Source: Haematococcus lacustris | Lineage: Eukaryota; Chlorophyta; Chlorophyceae; Chlamydomonadales; Haematococcaceae | Reading direction: 5' to 3' | NCBI GenBank assembly: GCA_030144725.1 | Contig: JASKMD010000028.1 | Span: 5,761,311-5,825,310 of the forward strand | Length of the DNA stretch: 64,000 nucleotides | In this document: positions 31,845-42,850 of the stretch, piece after piece | Position numbering within the stretch: the stretch's first letter is position 1 | Layout: every line of letters starts with the position of its first letter | Notes under the pieces: generated by a model | What the model was told of the DNA's origin: nothing | The model's database searches: none | What the model saw: the letters and a program-made list of their open reading frames with translations, nothing else | Program-made: the position numbers and the translations under genes

Positions 31845-34254
31845 ACTGCTGTGTGTCCCCCCCAGGAGGGGCTACAGGGACAAGGAGTCCTGCATGGGCT
31901 GGGAGCGGTGGGTATTTCTGCGCCCCAGGAAACTGAAGCTGTTGAGTTGCTGGCTTGGTTGGCAGATCCTGTATCAGCTGCTCGTCAAAGATAACATCCT
32001 TGCTGTGGTATTCTCTGCCTGCAACCAAGACCTTGTACGACTTAGAACCCAGCTGATAGCCCACAAACACTCCTCTGACAGCTTTAGCTTCTAGCTTGCT
32101 GCGTTTTTGAGCTGGCACGTGAACCCAAACAGCTGAACCAAACACTCTTAGTCCTGACAAGTCTGGCTTAACACCAAAGAAGGACTCCCACGGAGTGAGT
32201 GGCTGATCTGTGACTGGCAGGACACATCTGACATAGTTGGATAGCTTTGCTGCATCTGCCCAATACTGTAGACCCATGCGACCTGCATGCAGAATGCTTC
32301 TGGTCTTTTCCATGATGGTCCTATTTAATCTCTCAGCTGCCCCATTCTGTTCAGGGCTGTATGGCGCTGAGTGCTGGTGGATGATGCCTTTGTCGCTGCA
32401 ATATTGCTGCATCTGCTTGTTGACATACTCAGTCCCATTGTCTGTCCTGATCGCTTTGCAGCGCTGGCCCGACTGAGTCTCAAGTTGCTCTATGACCTGC
32501 TTGACAATATCAGGCACCTGAGCTTTGCTGCGCATAGGCATTACTACAGAAATCCTGGTGAACTCGTCAAGAAAGGTGGCAAGGTAGAGGCTGCCGTCTC
32601 TGGCTGCTGGGTAGATAGGGCCACATACATCCATGTGCACTAACCCTAGAGGAGCAGTGATGGGTGCAGCATTTGGTGAAGGCTGAGCAAAGGCTACATT
32701 TCTATGGTGCTTGCCTTTCACACACCCTATGCACACAGCTGGACATTTGGCTGCCTCTCTGAACTGACAGGCTGTAACATCGACACCTGTCACTAATCCC
32801 CTTTCTTGCATAAGAGTCAGGGAGGAGTAGGAGGCATGACATAAACGTTGGTGCCACACCTGAGCAGATGTGCCGCTTAGCTCTGTAGGCGCTGGTAGGA
32901 CAGCGTCAGATGGAGGCACAGCTGCATTAGGAACATCAGCCATATAAGCATCAGTCTGAGTAGCTGCAGCTGTAGTAGCTGCAGCTGAGTAGCTGTGCAG
33001 GTGCTGGTGCTGCTCATCATCTGATAGGCTGGGGGTGTAGGGATCAGCCAGCAAAGGAACTGCAGCTAGAATGTAGCTGTTTCTGATTCTGCGTGCTTTG
33101 ACCATGAGTCTGCTGTCACGAATCATGCATCTGTCATGCTCAAAGTGAAAGCTGGCTCCGTCATCTGTGGAGGCTGGGACAGAGATGAAGTCATGCCTGC
33201 TAGCTGGTACATGCAATGCCTTGCTGAGCTGCCATGGCCCACGCTGAGTGTTCAGCCAAACAGTACCCTGACCAACAGCATAGATGATGTGCCCATCAGC
33301 TGCAAGTCTCACTGCTCTGTAGCTGTCTGGCCTGAAAGCTGTGTAGCTGCTGAAGTACTCCCTGTCTGTGATCATATGCTGTGATGCTCCAGAGTCCAGA
33401 AAGAAAGGCCTGTACAAGTCACTGTTGTAGGTCTGTAGAGGCATCAGGTAATCATCATCTGTGCTGGCAGTGAACAAGTCATAAGTATCAGAGGGATCTA
33501 CTGCATCTGGCCTGCCTGGGGTCTGAGCACGGCCTCTAGCTGGGCTGCTGGTCCTGCGTGGGCTGTTACCTCTGGCTGGGCTGGCACCTCTGGCTGGACT
33601 GGCTCTGCGACCTGGGCTGATGCTCCTAACAGAGCTGACACTCTGTCCTGCCAAACGCTGACGTATGTGCTTGTCAAAGGTAAAGCATTCTGCCATGATG
33701 TGCCCAGTCTTATTGCAGTAGTGGCACAGAGCATCTGCATGCTGGTTCTGCCTGCTGCTGCTGCTGCTGCTGCCATGCTCACTGCCCCTGGTCGGAGATG
33801 AAAGCCTAGGCCCCATGCTTCTGCCCCTGCCCCTACCTCCCCCCCCACCTGAACTACCCGCCCCCCGTGAGGATGAGGAGGAGAAGGCAAACAGAGATGA
33901 GGGGGAGGAGTAGTGCTCCTGCTGCTGATCCAGTAGCAAGTCAGCTTCGCGGAACTGCATGACTCGCTTTACACGGCTGAGTGACAGCCCTGTGGGCCCA
34001 GTCTGCTCATACCGAAGCTGCTGAGCAGAGGGTTTAAGGTCAGGAGAGAGATTAGCAATGACTGTCAGCACGATGGTGGACTCTGAGATGCTGCAATTGC
34101 ATGCTTCGAGATCTGACTTGAGCTGGTAGATGCGGCTGAAAAACTGAGCGACTGTCTCACCGGGTTGCATACGCATCATGCTGAGCTGTTGTTGCAGCTG
34201 CGTCTGCCTGGCCACAGATGTCTGAGTGAACTCGCCGTCAAGTTCGTCCCAGGC
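29881..34254 (-). pseudogene. Copia copy 2 gag-pol, truncated and with stops
   Basis: The same domains as copy 1 in the same order on the minus strand, from a truncated gag through zinc knuckle, protease, integrase, RT (YVDD) and RNase H. It is split by stops near 31,840 and 30,331. The fragments 34,254-31,843, 31,536-30,331 and 30,267-29,881 are otherwise nearly identical to copy 1, with scattered single-residue changes such as K to N near the C-terminus. It cannot make a full polyprotein. Confidence 0.9.
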
Positions 34255-34261
34255 CAGCTGC

Positions 34262-34447
34262 ACTTCCAACACCTTTGCCTTCCAGCCCCTCCCAGCCCCT
34301 CCCACCCCCTCCCACCCCCTCCCAGCCCCTCCCAGCCTCCCAGCCCCTCCCAACCCACCCCCTCCCAGCCTCCCAGCCCCTCCCAGCCTCCCAGCCTCCC
34401 ACCCCCTCCCAGCCCCTCCCACCCCCTCCCACCCCCTCCCAGCCCCA
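34262..34447. repeat. CCTCCCAGCCC minisatellite, right part
   Basis: Irregular CCTCCCAGCCC/CCTCCCACCCC units. With 23,640-23,743 it forms the array into which Copia inserted. In frame it encodes Pro/Ser/Leu/Ala. Confidence 0.9.
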
Positions 34448-35662
34448 ATGGCGCCCAGCCGGCGGCGTGCTCACCTTCCAGCCCTGAATAGTTCACCAAG
34501 AGCTGGTTATCTGCACTGCCCTAACGGCCTAAAAGCTACAGCAAGGAGGGCTAACGACATTGCCCAGGAGGTGCAGGCAGAGAATGAGCTGCTGATGACC
34601 GAGGCTCAGTTGCTACATGCTATTGAGGAGCTCCCTGCTGCCAAAATGCACGACCTTGAGGAGAAGCACCAGCACCTACAGGCAGCACACAGGCAGCTGA
34701 GATTGGATAACGAGTCTCTTGAGGCAGTCATCGAGCAGTGCAACCTGGCTATTACAATTGCAAGGCGTGATGTGCACCGCCTAGAGGCCCAGCTGCGCAA
34801 GTATCAGCGCCGCCCCCAACTAACCCGCAAGCAGAGGCAGCAACTGCAGATCTTGAAGCAGACAGGTGTTTCCATTGAGGTCCTGCGCCGGTGGGACATT
34901 CGCAACACATTGACCGGCCTGCATGGGAATGAGCAGGAGGCAGGTGCTGGTGCTGGTGCTGGTGCCGCCCCTGACCTGCCCCCCCCTCCTGCTGCACCCC
35001 CCTGGCAGCAACAGGCAGCTGGTGTTGGTGCCGCACCTGACCTGCCCCCCCCTCCTGCTGCACCCCCCTGGCAGCAGCAGGCAGCTGGTGTTGGTGCCGC
35101 ACCTGACCTTGCCCCCCCTTCTGCTGCACCCCCCTGGCAGCAGCAGGCAGCTGGTGCTGGTGCCGCCCCTGACCTGCTACCCCCTCCTGCTGCACCCCCC
35201 TGGCAGCAGCAGGCAGCTGGTGCTGGTGCTGCCCCTGACCTGGCCCCCCCTCCTGCTGCACCCCCCTGGCAGCAGCAGGCAGCTGGTGTTGGTGATGCCC
35301 CTGGGCAGCCCACCCCTCGTGCTGCACCCCCCTGGCAGCAGCAGGCAGCTGGTGCTGGTGCTGCCCCTGGGCTGCCCACCCCTCCAGCTGAGCAGCAAGG
35401 GGTCAGGGCGGAGCTGGACACCAGCTCGACACGCAAGCGGAGGGCGGGCGGGAGGGATCGGACCCAGCATGTCGAGCAAGGTAACGTAGCAATGGCCTAC
35501 ACACCTTGTGTGGCCTCACAGAGTGGCCAGGTAGTAGGTACTACTCACGAAGCGGTCAAGCAATGCAGCAGCCTTGTATACTTCCGAGCATGGGTGGAGG
35601 GGCGTCGTTACATCGGTTTTGCGTGCCATGTGCATTGTTTTGACTGCGGCGACTGTCCCTGA
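34448..35662 (+). CDS. Coiled-coil protein with 22-residue PPWQQQ repeats, family of unknown function
   Basis: I do not recognise this family. From the ATG at 34,448 the frame runs 404 codons. The N-terminal part begins MAPSRRRAHLPALNSS. A likely coiled coil follows (about residues 40-125: AENELLMTEAQLLHAIEEL, ESLEAVIEQCN), then a basic region (KYQRRPQLTRKQRQQLQ). About seven tandem 22-residue repeats (66-bp units) follow, with core PPPPAAPPWQQQAAG and GAAPDL. The C-terminal 95 residues (ELDTSSTRKRRAGGRDRTQ, AYTPC, YIGFACHVHCFDCGDCP) contain six cysteines. The paralog at 61,593-62,471 keeps the coiled coil, repeats and C-terminal segment, so the frame is under some constraint. Upstream sequence and the likely first splice site were displaced by the Copia pair. 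The Pro-rich frame before the ATG may also be coding. Confidence 0.65.
   Translation: MAPSRRRAHLPALNSSPRAGYLHCPNGLKATARRANDIAQEVQAENELLMTEAQLLHAIEELPAAKMHDLEEKHQHLQAAHRQLRLDNESLEAVIEQCNLAITIARRDVHRLEAQLRKYQRRPQLTRKQRQQLQILKQTGVSIEVLRRWDIRNTLTGLHGNEQEAGAGAGAGAAPDLPPPPAAPPWQQQAAGVGAAPDLPPPPAAPPWQQQAAGVGAAPDLAPPSAAPPWQQQAAGAGAAPDLLPPPAAPPWQQQAAGAGAAPDLAPPPAAPPWQQQAAGVGDAPGQPTPRAAPPWQQQAAGAGAAPGLPTPPAEQQGVRAELDTSSTRKRRAGGRDRTQHVEQGNVAMAYTPCVASQSGQVVGTTHEAVKQCSSLVYFRAWVEGRRYIGFACHVHCFDCGDCP
34963..35390 (+). repeat. 66-bp coding tandem repeat
   Basis: About seven units in frame with the coiled-coil gene, each encoding PPPPAAPPWQQQAAG plus a seven-residue linker. Confidence 0.9.
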
Positions 35663-35960
35663 CTGTTTGCAGAGGCTACTGGGCCACGTCGGTCGCGGCG
35701 GTCGGTCGCGGCGAGGCCCGCATGAGCAAAACTGGCATGCATTTGAATGTCAAGATTTGAGCCGCCTTAGCACTCAGCACACTGCACAATAGTTAATGTT
35801 ACAAGCTGCACCGCATAGCTGACAGAGTCCTCTATCCAGGGATGTGCGAATCATAAATAGAAACCACGTGGCTGAGACGCGGCGTCGTTTTGATTACCAG
35901 GGGTCGGTTTCCTATCATTTCCAGCCATTTTTTGTTAGTTGGGGTCGCCTGATACTCAGA
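35663..35960 (+). other. 3' flank conserved between the two coiled-coil gene copies
   Basis: Matches the reverse complement of 61,296-61,592, including CTATCCAGGGATGTGCGA, TAAATAGAAACCACG, GAGACGCGGCGTCGTTTTGA, CCAGGGGTCGGTTTCCTATC and TTTTTTGTTAGTTGGGG. Similarity ends after that, giving a rough right boundary of the duplicated unit. Confidence 0.75.
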
Positions 35961-36356
35961 CTCAGCACTCAAACTCACACATCCAGCAATTAGACTCAGC
36001 ACTCAGCACTGTGGCCTGGTGCAAGAGCTGGTGCAAGGACTGGTGCAAGAGCGCTGTGGCCGGAGGCCGCAGCTTGGTCCGTGTGCCCCGTCCGCTGTCG
36101 GACGGGCCCGCTGTACTAGTATTCATCATATTCTCTGGCTTGATCATATTGGGTCATATCTTAAAGACTGTTTCGGGCGCGCCTTAGGCATGAGACACCA
36201 CTACTGCTGGGTAGGCAGGGCAGCGGTCCAAGGGTTGAGGCTCAAGGGAGCTCAAGGGGGCTCAAGCCTGCCTGGCGTCCCTCCCACCTCCTTTTCTCTC
36301 TCCCCTCACCTCACCTCCCCCCAACCACTACCTCCAAACCTCCACTCCAAGCTTCC

Positions 36357-36755
36357 TTGCCCCGGGAGTCCACCCCCACCCCGCCCCCTCCTTACCCCAG
36401 GCAAGCCCCCTCCCCCTCAGGTTGCCCCCTGCCTACCCCCCCCCCTGAGCACCCTGGCCCCTATGCCCCTCTAGGGACCAGATTTGGAGTTCTCTCTGAT
36501 TTGGAGTCCCTCGTGAGCAGCGAGGATGGAGACGACAGCGAGTGGCAGTCCCTTCCCAACAGCGGTGCTTCCACTCCCCGGGGCTTGGCTCGCCCAGTGG
36601 GCCCCACCTCTCACCCTCCCCCCACCACATGCACCCCCCTCCCCTCCCCTACCCTCAGCCCCCCAGCCACCGTCCCGGGTGACAGCCACAACCCCACATG
36701 GCAACGCCTCTTTGATCCAGCACGCGTAGCCCGCGCGGGGGCAAACCAAGACTAA
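36357..36755 (+). CDS. LINE ORF1-like, proline-rich
   Basis: A 132-codon frame, very rich in Pro and Ser, with an acidic patch (VSSEDGDDSEWQSLP), ending TAA two bases before the ATG of the endonuclease/RT frame. No RNA-binding zinc knuckle is seen. Given its position it may be ORF1 or its C-terminal part; the frame may begin further upstream. Confidence 0.4.
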   Translation: MPRESTPTPPPPYPRQAPSPSGCPLPTPPPEHPGPYAPLGTRFGVLSDLESLVSSEDGDDSEWQSLPNSGASTPRGLARPVGPTSHPPPTTCTPLPSPTLSPPATVPGDSHNPTWQRLFDPARVARAGANQD

Positions 36756-36757
36756 CC

Positions 36758-39700
36758 ATGCAGCGCCCAGGGGTGGCCGCCTTCTTTGAGGCAGTCACTC
36801 TGAACGTCCAAGGCCTGACTCACCCCCACAAGTTTCAAGCCATCCTGGACTGGGCAGCGGACAGCCCCGCCCAGGTGTTTTTCCTGCAAGAGTGCCACCG
36901 GGCAGAGTGTGTGTGGCAGTGGGCAGAGTCGGCCACGGGGGCCAAGCCTTGCTGGAGGGGGCTTTGGTTCTACACCCCAGGTACCGGCCACTCCCAGGGT
37001 TGCCTAGCCCTCTTTAAGCCCTCTACCATCCTGGTTGGTTGCAGCCAGGTGCATCTCCAAGTGGCCGGGGCCCAGGGGCGGGTTCTGAGGGTGGACGCGG
37101 AGTTGGCAGGCAGGCCAGCCTCGCTCTTGTGCGTTTATGCCCCAGCCCAAGCGTCACAACGCGCCTCTTTCTTCAGCTCCTGCCTCCCGGCTTGCCTTCC
37201 CCTTGCTTCTGAACGGAGGCTTGTCATCATGGGCGGTGATTTCAACTGTATTCTTTCCCCTGAGGACAAGGTGGGCACACCCCGGGGGGGGAACACCGCT
37301 CACCCTGTGGGTTGGTTGGGCAGCAGGGGCCAAGGGGCCCAGCAGCTGCAGGAGCTGGTTACAGAGCGGGGCCTAGTCGATGCCTGGCGCCACCTACGTC
37401 CTGGTACCCGCGACTTCACCCACTTCAGCACCCCTTGGCAAACGGGGGGACGGCTTGACCGTTGGTACATTCCGGCCGAGCTAGTGGAGTGGCAGCTGGA
37501 CAGCTCCATCCTGGGCCTTAAGCCAGTGCACACAGATCACGCTGCCGTCTCCCTGGCTGTGTGCCCCCCTAACCTCCCCCTCACCGCCCCAGCCCCCTGG
37601 CAGCTGCACCCTGCTTACCTTGACGACCCGGGCATGATGGACCGCCTACAGAGCTTTCTGCTAAGAGAGGCAGCTAGCCATGCAGCCCAGATGTCCAACC
37701 TCCCAAGCCCCCTGCCGAGAGACTTGCACAGAGCACGGTGGGCACATATCAAGCAGGGGCTAGCTCTTCACGCCCAGCGGTGCATCCGAGACCGTCGCCG
37801 TGCCCAGCGAGCCCTTCAGCAAGCCAGGGAGAGAGCAGCCCATGCAGCCCGGACCCACTTGGTGCAACAGTTGTTGGAGGTAGAGCAGCTCAGGGAGGCA
37901 GCGCTTCAGGCAGCCGTTGTGGTGGGCGAGGCCACGGCGCTCGTGGGGGTCACAGACCGGGCTGAGGCAGCGCAACGTTCCATGCAAGCCAGCGCTGTCT
38001 TGGACCAGGTCTACGGTGACTCCTCTTCCTTTTATTTTTACCACCGCCACCAGTCAGCACACACCCCAACTCTGATCACTTCCCTTCACCTCCCTGACCT
38101 GCCGGACCAAGTGGCTGACCTTACCACCACCCACGGCGTCCAAGCTGCCTGTCATGCCTTCCAATCGCACTTCTCCGCTGCCTCTCCTCTCGGGGTCTAT
38201 GCGGCCAAACCAGTTGTCCCCGCCGCTCGAGCCACCCTCCTAGCCAGCCTCACCTCCCGCCTCACTCCCACCCAAGCCGACAGCAGCGAGGGGCCGGGGG
38301 GGGACCCCATGCTGTCAGAAGAGGAGCTAGGCCGCGCCCTCCAGGGCTGCGCCCACAGCAAAGCCCCAGGGAAGGATGGTTTGCCTATGGAGGTGTACGA
38401 CCGGCTGTGGCCCCTGCTCCGCCCCCCGCTTATGGCCATGCTCCGTGAGGCCTTGGCGGACACGTCCAGCCCAGCCCCCCTAGCAGAGTTCCTCACTGGC
38501 CTGGTCACCCTAGTTCCCAAAGCCGGCAAGCCAAGGGACCAAGTGACTGGCTATCGGCCCATTACCTTGCTCAATTGCGATGTGCGGTTGGTGGCCCGGG
38601 CGCTGGAGGACCGGTTGCAGCGGCCTCTTGACCTCCTAGTGTCCCCTTCCCAATCAGCCTTCATCCTAGGGCGGGACATCGGCGACAATGTGCAGTTTCA
38701 CCTCAGCCTGCTGGAGTACCTCAGACAGCGGGGCAGCCCAGCCTGGCTTCTCCTTTTGGACCTAGCGGGGGCCTATGACAATGTCTCCTGGGACCTGCTA
38801 CAAGCTACGATGGAGGCCATGGGTTTCCGTCAGGATGGCCACGTGCGGTGGGCGCAGATCCTGCACCGGGGGGCTACCAGCCAAGTTTTGGTGAACGGCC
38901 ACCTCACTAACAGCTTCCCCCTGGAGTCAGGGCTTCTGCAAGGCAGTGGGGCCTCGCCTTTGTATTGGTGCATCGTGCTCCAACCGCTCGTCAGCTACCT
39001 TAGCTCGCTGCAGCTGGCAGGCCGGCTCAACACTCCCTCCATCCCGTTCAGCCCCCTGGCCTCGCACATGGCCACCCTACAACCCACCCTGCCCTCTAAG
39101 GAGTACGCCGACGACATCACCATTACAGTGCTAGACAGGGTCAAGGACGGGGCGGTGGTGGTGGAGGCTCTGGAGGTGTTTCGCGCCGCTGGGGGCCCTG
39201 CCCTGAGCATGGGCAAAAGTCAAGCCCTACCGTGCGCCCAGCAGGAGGTGCAGCAAGGACAGCAGGGTTGGGCGGGGGGGGGGGGCGGGAGCTCACGAGC
39301 AGGGGCCCGGGGAGGCGGATGGGAGGCTTGAGCTGGGGGCAGGGGGGGGGGAGCCTCGAGGAGGGGAGGAGCATGGCAGGCGGGAGAGGCAGCAGCAGGC
39401 TCGTGGGCCTAAGCCTCTGAGTGAGAGCCGAGGGCCCAGCACCGGCATCCCAGCCACGCGGGAAGGGGTGCCGGTGCGGCATTTGGGCGTGCCGCTTGGG
39501 GCTGTCTGTGACGGAGTCTCCAGTGAGGCAGCGTTCGGGGGCTCTGCAGCAGCCATGACGGCAGCGTCCCTCTCTTGGACTCCCCAAGGCCTCAACCTGT
39601 TGGGCCGGGTACAAGTGGCCCAGCAGTGCTTAGCCTCCAAGCCTATCTACCAAATGGCCTTCATCAAGCCCTCAGTTGCTCATGGGAAGGCTATGGCCAA

Positions 39701-42045
39701 GGCTGTCAAGCGCTTCGTAGCTATGTCTGACCTTCCCCAAGAGCGCAGCCCCAACATGAGTCGCCTGTACCCGCGGGAGGACATCTGCGCCATGCCCCGG
39801 AGGGAGGGAGGGCTAGGCTACCCAGACCTTGCAGTCACGAGCACCGCCATGCTGGCCAAGATGTTAGCCCAGTTGTGGTCTCCCCGGGTGCGGCCCTGGC
39901 AGCCCTTGGTGCACAGCCTGCTAGCCGACCCGCTTCACAGCCTCAGCACCTGGGTTATCACCAAGCCCTCCACCAGCCCCAGCCCCTCCACCGCCACCAG
40001 CCCTCGTCTTCAGGCCCACATTGCGGCCATGGCAGAGCTCTTCCCGCACCGCATAGTAGATCCAGCTGCGCAACAGTTTCACTCGGTGATGGCAGAGCCC
40101 TTGTGGTTTAACGCGCAAGTCCGTCTTCAGCCAGGGGCGGTGCTGGGTAGGGACCCCCTGGCAGCGGAGGCCAAACGGTGGACCCACATTCGGCATGTGT
40201 GGGAAGCCCTCCACCGGCACAGCTCTGCGTTCAGCTCGGCAGCCCACCAAGCCGCCGTGAGGTGGGAGGCGGACTATGTGAGGGCCACCCTACCAGAGGC
40301 CTGGCAACGGGTGGTGGACACCCATCAGCCTCCCCCATCGGAGTGGGAATGCGTGAGAGCGAGCAGAGGCTTCCTTGTGAGGCGCTCCCCTTCCCAGCAG
40401 CCCACCCACTGGGTGGCCCCCTCGGGCAGGCTCGAACCCTTTGTAGAGGGTGAGGGCCCGCTGGGTGCCGTTCAGCCCGAGCCTGGGGCTTGCTGGGTGC
40501 CTGCAGCAGTGGTTCTGCTCGACAAGCCCAGCTACCGGCTGACCGTGGCAGAGCGGGCCAGGCATCTGCGCCCTCTCCCTTTCGCGCAAGCGGGAGCTGA
40601 CCCTTTAGCTCCTCAGGGCCAAGAGCAGGGTCGTGGTAGGGTGTGGGGCAATGGGCGAGGACAGGAGCGGGGGAGGGGCGTGGTGGGGGAGGAGGGGGGG
40701 TGGAGGGAGGTGGAGGGGACCCCTCACAGTAGGTGGCCGAAGGAGGAGTGGTTGCTCGGGCCCTGGGACCAAGTGCAACTAGACCCTCAGGTTTGGGGCT
40801 TGGGCACCACGTCCATCCTGCAGTTCTCCGTCAAGCGCGCACGAGCTCGCCTCCTCCAGCTCAAACAGGCTAGCTCAGACCCTCGCTACCCCCCTCGTGG
40901 AGGCCTCTGGCCGCTGCTTTGGGGCCCACGGCCCTTACAGGTAGCGGGGGCTGCGTCAGAGAGAGCTGTGGGTGGGGATGGCCTTAGGGTCCTAGAGCTG
41001 CGGTGGCAGGAGTCTGCTGCCCACGCGGCTGAGAGGCAGGCTCAGAGGGACAGGGAGCTAGAGGGTAGGGATGTGGGTAGTTGGCACGTCCAGGAGAGGC
41101 TTGGCTCCCCCCCCCCCTCGCTGGCAGGCCTGGAGGGCTAGCCCTCGACAACGTCCCACCCCAGTCGACAGGGCAGCGGTGCAGGCTCAGCGCCAGCTTG
41201 AGGCTCAGCGCCAGCCGAGGCAGGCTGGCAGGCGCACCCGCAACCGAGACGTTGAGGGAGACCCGCTCACGCCTGGTCGGCAAGACCAGTCCGGCCAGCC
41301 TTGCCTGGAGGTGTGGCAGGAGCTGTTGGACCCTACTCTCCGCCGGGAGCACGTCGTTGTCGCTTGGCGGATCCTTCACGGCAGCCTCATGGTGGGGGCC
41401 ATGTGGGGCCACGTCCTTGGCGAGGCTGCGGGGCCCAGCTCCTTTGCTTGCCGGCTCTGTCAGGCAGGGCAGCTGGAGACCCTCTCTCATGCCTTCCTCA
41501 CCTGCCCCTGCGTGGCCCCCGCGTGGGAATGGGTGCTGGACGTGTATGGCAGCCTTACAGGCACTCGTCCCCCCTCCGGTGATGCCCTCCTGCTCCTTAC
41601 CGGGCGCCCTACCCGCGGCGAGGCACTTTCCTTCACCCCCCCCGATCCTCTGTTGTGGCGCCGCCTTCGTGTGGCCTACCTTGGGACAGTGTGGCGCATT
41701 CGCACGATCGGCCCCGCCTCAGCCCTGCAGCCGGAGGCGATAGCTAGGAGAGTGGCGCAAGAGGTTATCCTCACCCTGTCCGCCGCCGTCAAGAGAGACT
41801 GGTTCCGGGTGGGGAGGGACATTCGCGTGGGCCTAGGGGGCACGGTCCCTTCCACCTGGTTCAAAGGGAGGGACCCGCAGCTTGCAGAGGGGTCTTTCGA
41901 CCAGCTGTGGCCAGCCGCCTCAGGGGGGTGGTTCTCTCGCCAGCAGCGGCGTCCGCCCCTCGCCCCGGAGTTGTTCGTGCGCCTCTCCCTAGAGTGGCCC
42001 ATCCCCGCTCCCCTTCCCCCGCCTTTGGACGCTAGCCCGCCGTGA
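36758..42045 (+). pseudogene. LINE ORF2: APE endonuclease, reverse transcriptase, zf-RVT; two frameshifts
   Basis: Residues 1-270 are an exonuclease-endonuclease-phosphatase domain (LNVQGL, FLQECH with the catalytic Glu, GGDFNCIL, HTDHAAV). RT follows from about residue 580 (LVPKAGKP, GYRPITLLNCD, SAFILGRDI, DLAGAYDNVSW, LLQGSGASP, and EYADDITI at about residue 780). The frame then shifts within a G-rich stretch (G12 at 39,274-39,285 and neighbours). It continues in another frame as VRHLGVPLG to 41,141, and shifts again at a C11 run (41,107-41,117). The last frame ends at 42,045 and carries a zf-RVT-like CRLCQAG...SHAFLTCPC. The two breaks disable it as written. Both sit in homopolymers, so sequencing error is a real alternative. 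Confidence 0.85.
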
Positions 42046-42350
42046 ACGCGGTTCGCCTCCGGCCTGTCTCCAGGGGGGTTTTAGGAGGAGGGTGTGCCCG
42101 TTGGTCGTGGCTCTGCCGTTCGGGGTCTGTGGTCTGAGGAGCGGCAGGGTCGGTTGGGGTGGGTTGAGTAGGGGGGGATAGGAGGGGGGGGTGCTTCTTT
42201 TGGTTTGGGGGTGGTACCAGGGTTTTCAAGGGCCTTGTGAGCGTTCTGGGTCTCTTCGTGTGGAGGTTGAGGTTAGGGGTAGTTACTTGGGGGTTGGGGC
42301 TGGGTCGGGCGTGGGGGTAGTGTTCAGAGGGGTTGTGGAGGGGGCGTAGG

Positions 42351-42850
42351 NNNNNNNNNNNNNNNNNNNNNNNNNNNNNNNNNNNNNNNNNNNNNNNNNN
42401 NNNNNNNNNNNNNNNNNNNNNNNNNNNNNNNNNNNNNNNNNNNNNNNNNNNNNNNNNNNNNNNNNNNNNNNNNNNNNNNNNNNNNNNNNNNNNNNNNNNN
42501 NNNNNNNNNNNNNNNNNNNNNNNNNNNNNNNNNNNNNNNNNNNNNNNNNNNNNNNNNNNNNNNNNNNNNNNNNNNNNNNNNNNNNNNNNNNNNNNNNNNN
42601 NNNNNNNNNNNNNNNNNNNNNNNNNNNNNNNNNNNNNNNNNNNNNNNNNNNNNNNNNNNNNNNNNNNNNNNNNNNNNNNNNNNNNNNNNNNNNNNNNNNN
42701 NNNNNNNNNNNNNNNNNNNNNNNNNNNNNNNNNNNNNNNNNNNNNNNNNNNNNNNNNNNNNNNNNNNNNNNNNNNNNNNNNNNNNNNNNNNNNNNNNNNN
42801 NNNNNNNNNNNNNNNNNNNNNNNNNNNNNNNNNNNNNNNNNNNNNNNNNN
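42351..42850. other. Scaffold gap, 500 N
   Basis: Exactly 500 N, a conventional placeholder length; the true distance may differ. G-rich sequence precedes it and C-rich sequence follows it, so the gap probably formed at a hard-to-sequence tract. Confidence 1.

Larger units (their letters stand above)
29344..34254 (-). mobile_element. Copia copy 2, inverted, 5'-truncated
   Basis: An inverted, almost identical copy of 24,400-29,318. Its 3' LTR is 29,344-29,604. It ends abruptly at 34,254 within gag (matching about 24,410 of copy 1), so the 5' LTR and gag N-terminus are missing. The next bases, GCACTTCCAACA (about 34,260), are an LTR 3' terminus remnant, then the C-rich minisatellite resumes. 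The coding frame has at least two nonsense changes relative to copy 1: TAC to TAA at the GYCDAD motif of RNase H (near 30,331), and CAG to TAG in the glutamine run (near 31,840), which is also shorter. Confidence 0.9.
35961..42350 (+). mobile_element. APE-type (L1-like) LINE retrotransposon
   Basis: A non-LTR element with a short Pro-rich first frame (ends 36,755), then an endonuclease/RT frame starting at 36,758 and a C-terminal zinc-knuckle region ending at 42,045. The G-rich downstream part reaches the scaffold gap at 42,351, so the 3' end is not seen. The exact 5' end is uncertain; it lies after the coiled-coil unit's flank, and an ATTAGACTCAGCACTCAGCA-like segment near 35,990 may be near it. 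Confidence 0.85.

Noticed and set aside
34804..35436. Minus-strand Cys/Gly-rich frame opposite the coiled-coil gene
   Set aside because: It is the complement of the 66-bp coding repeat. The plus frame has the coiled coil and is the one kept in the paralog.
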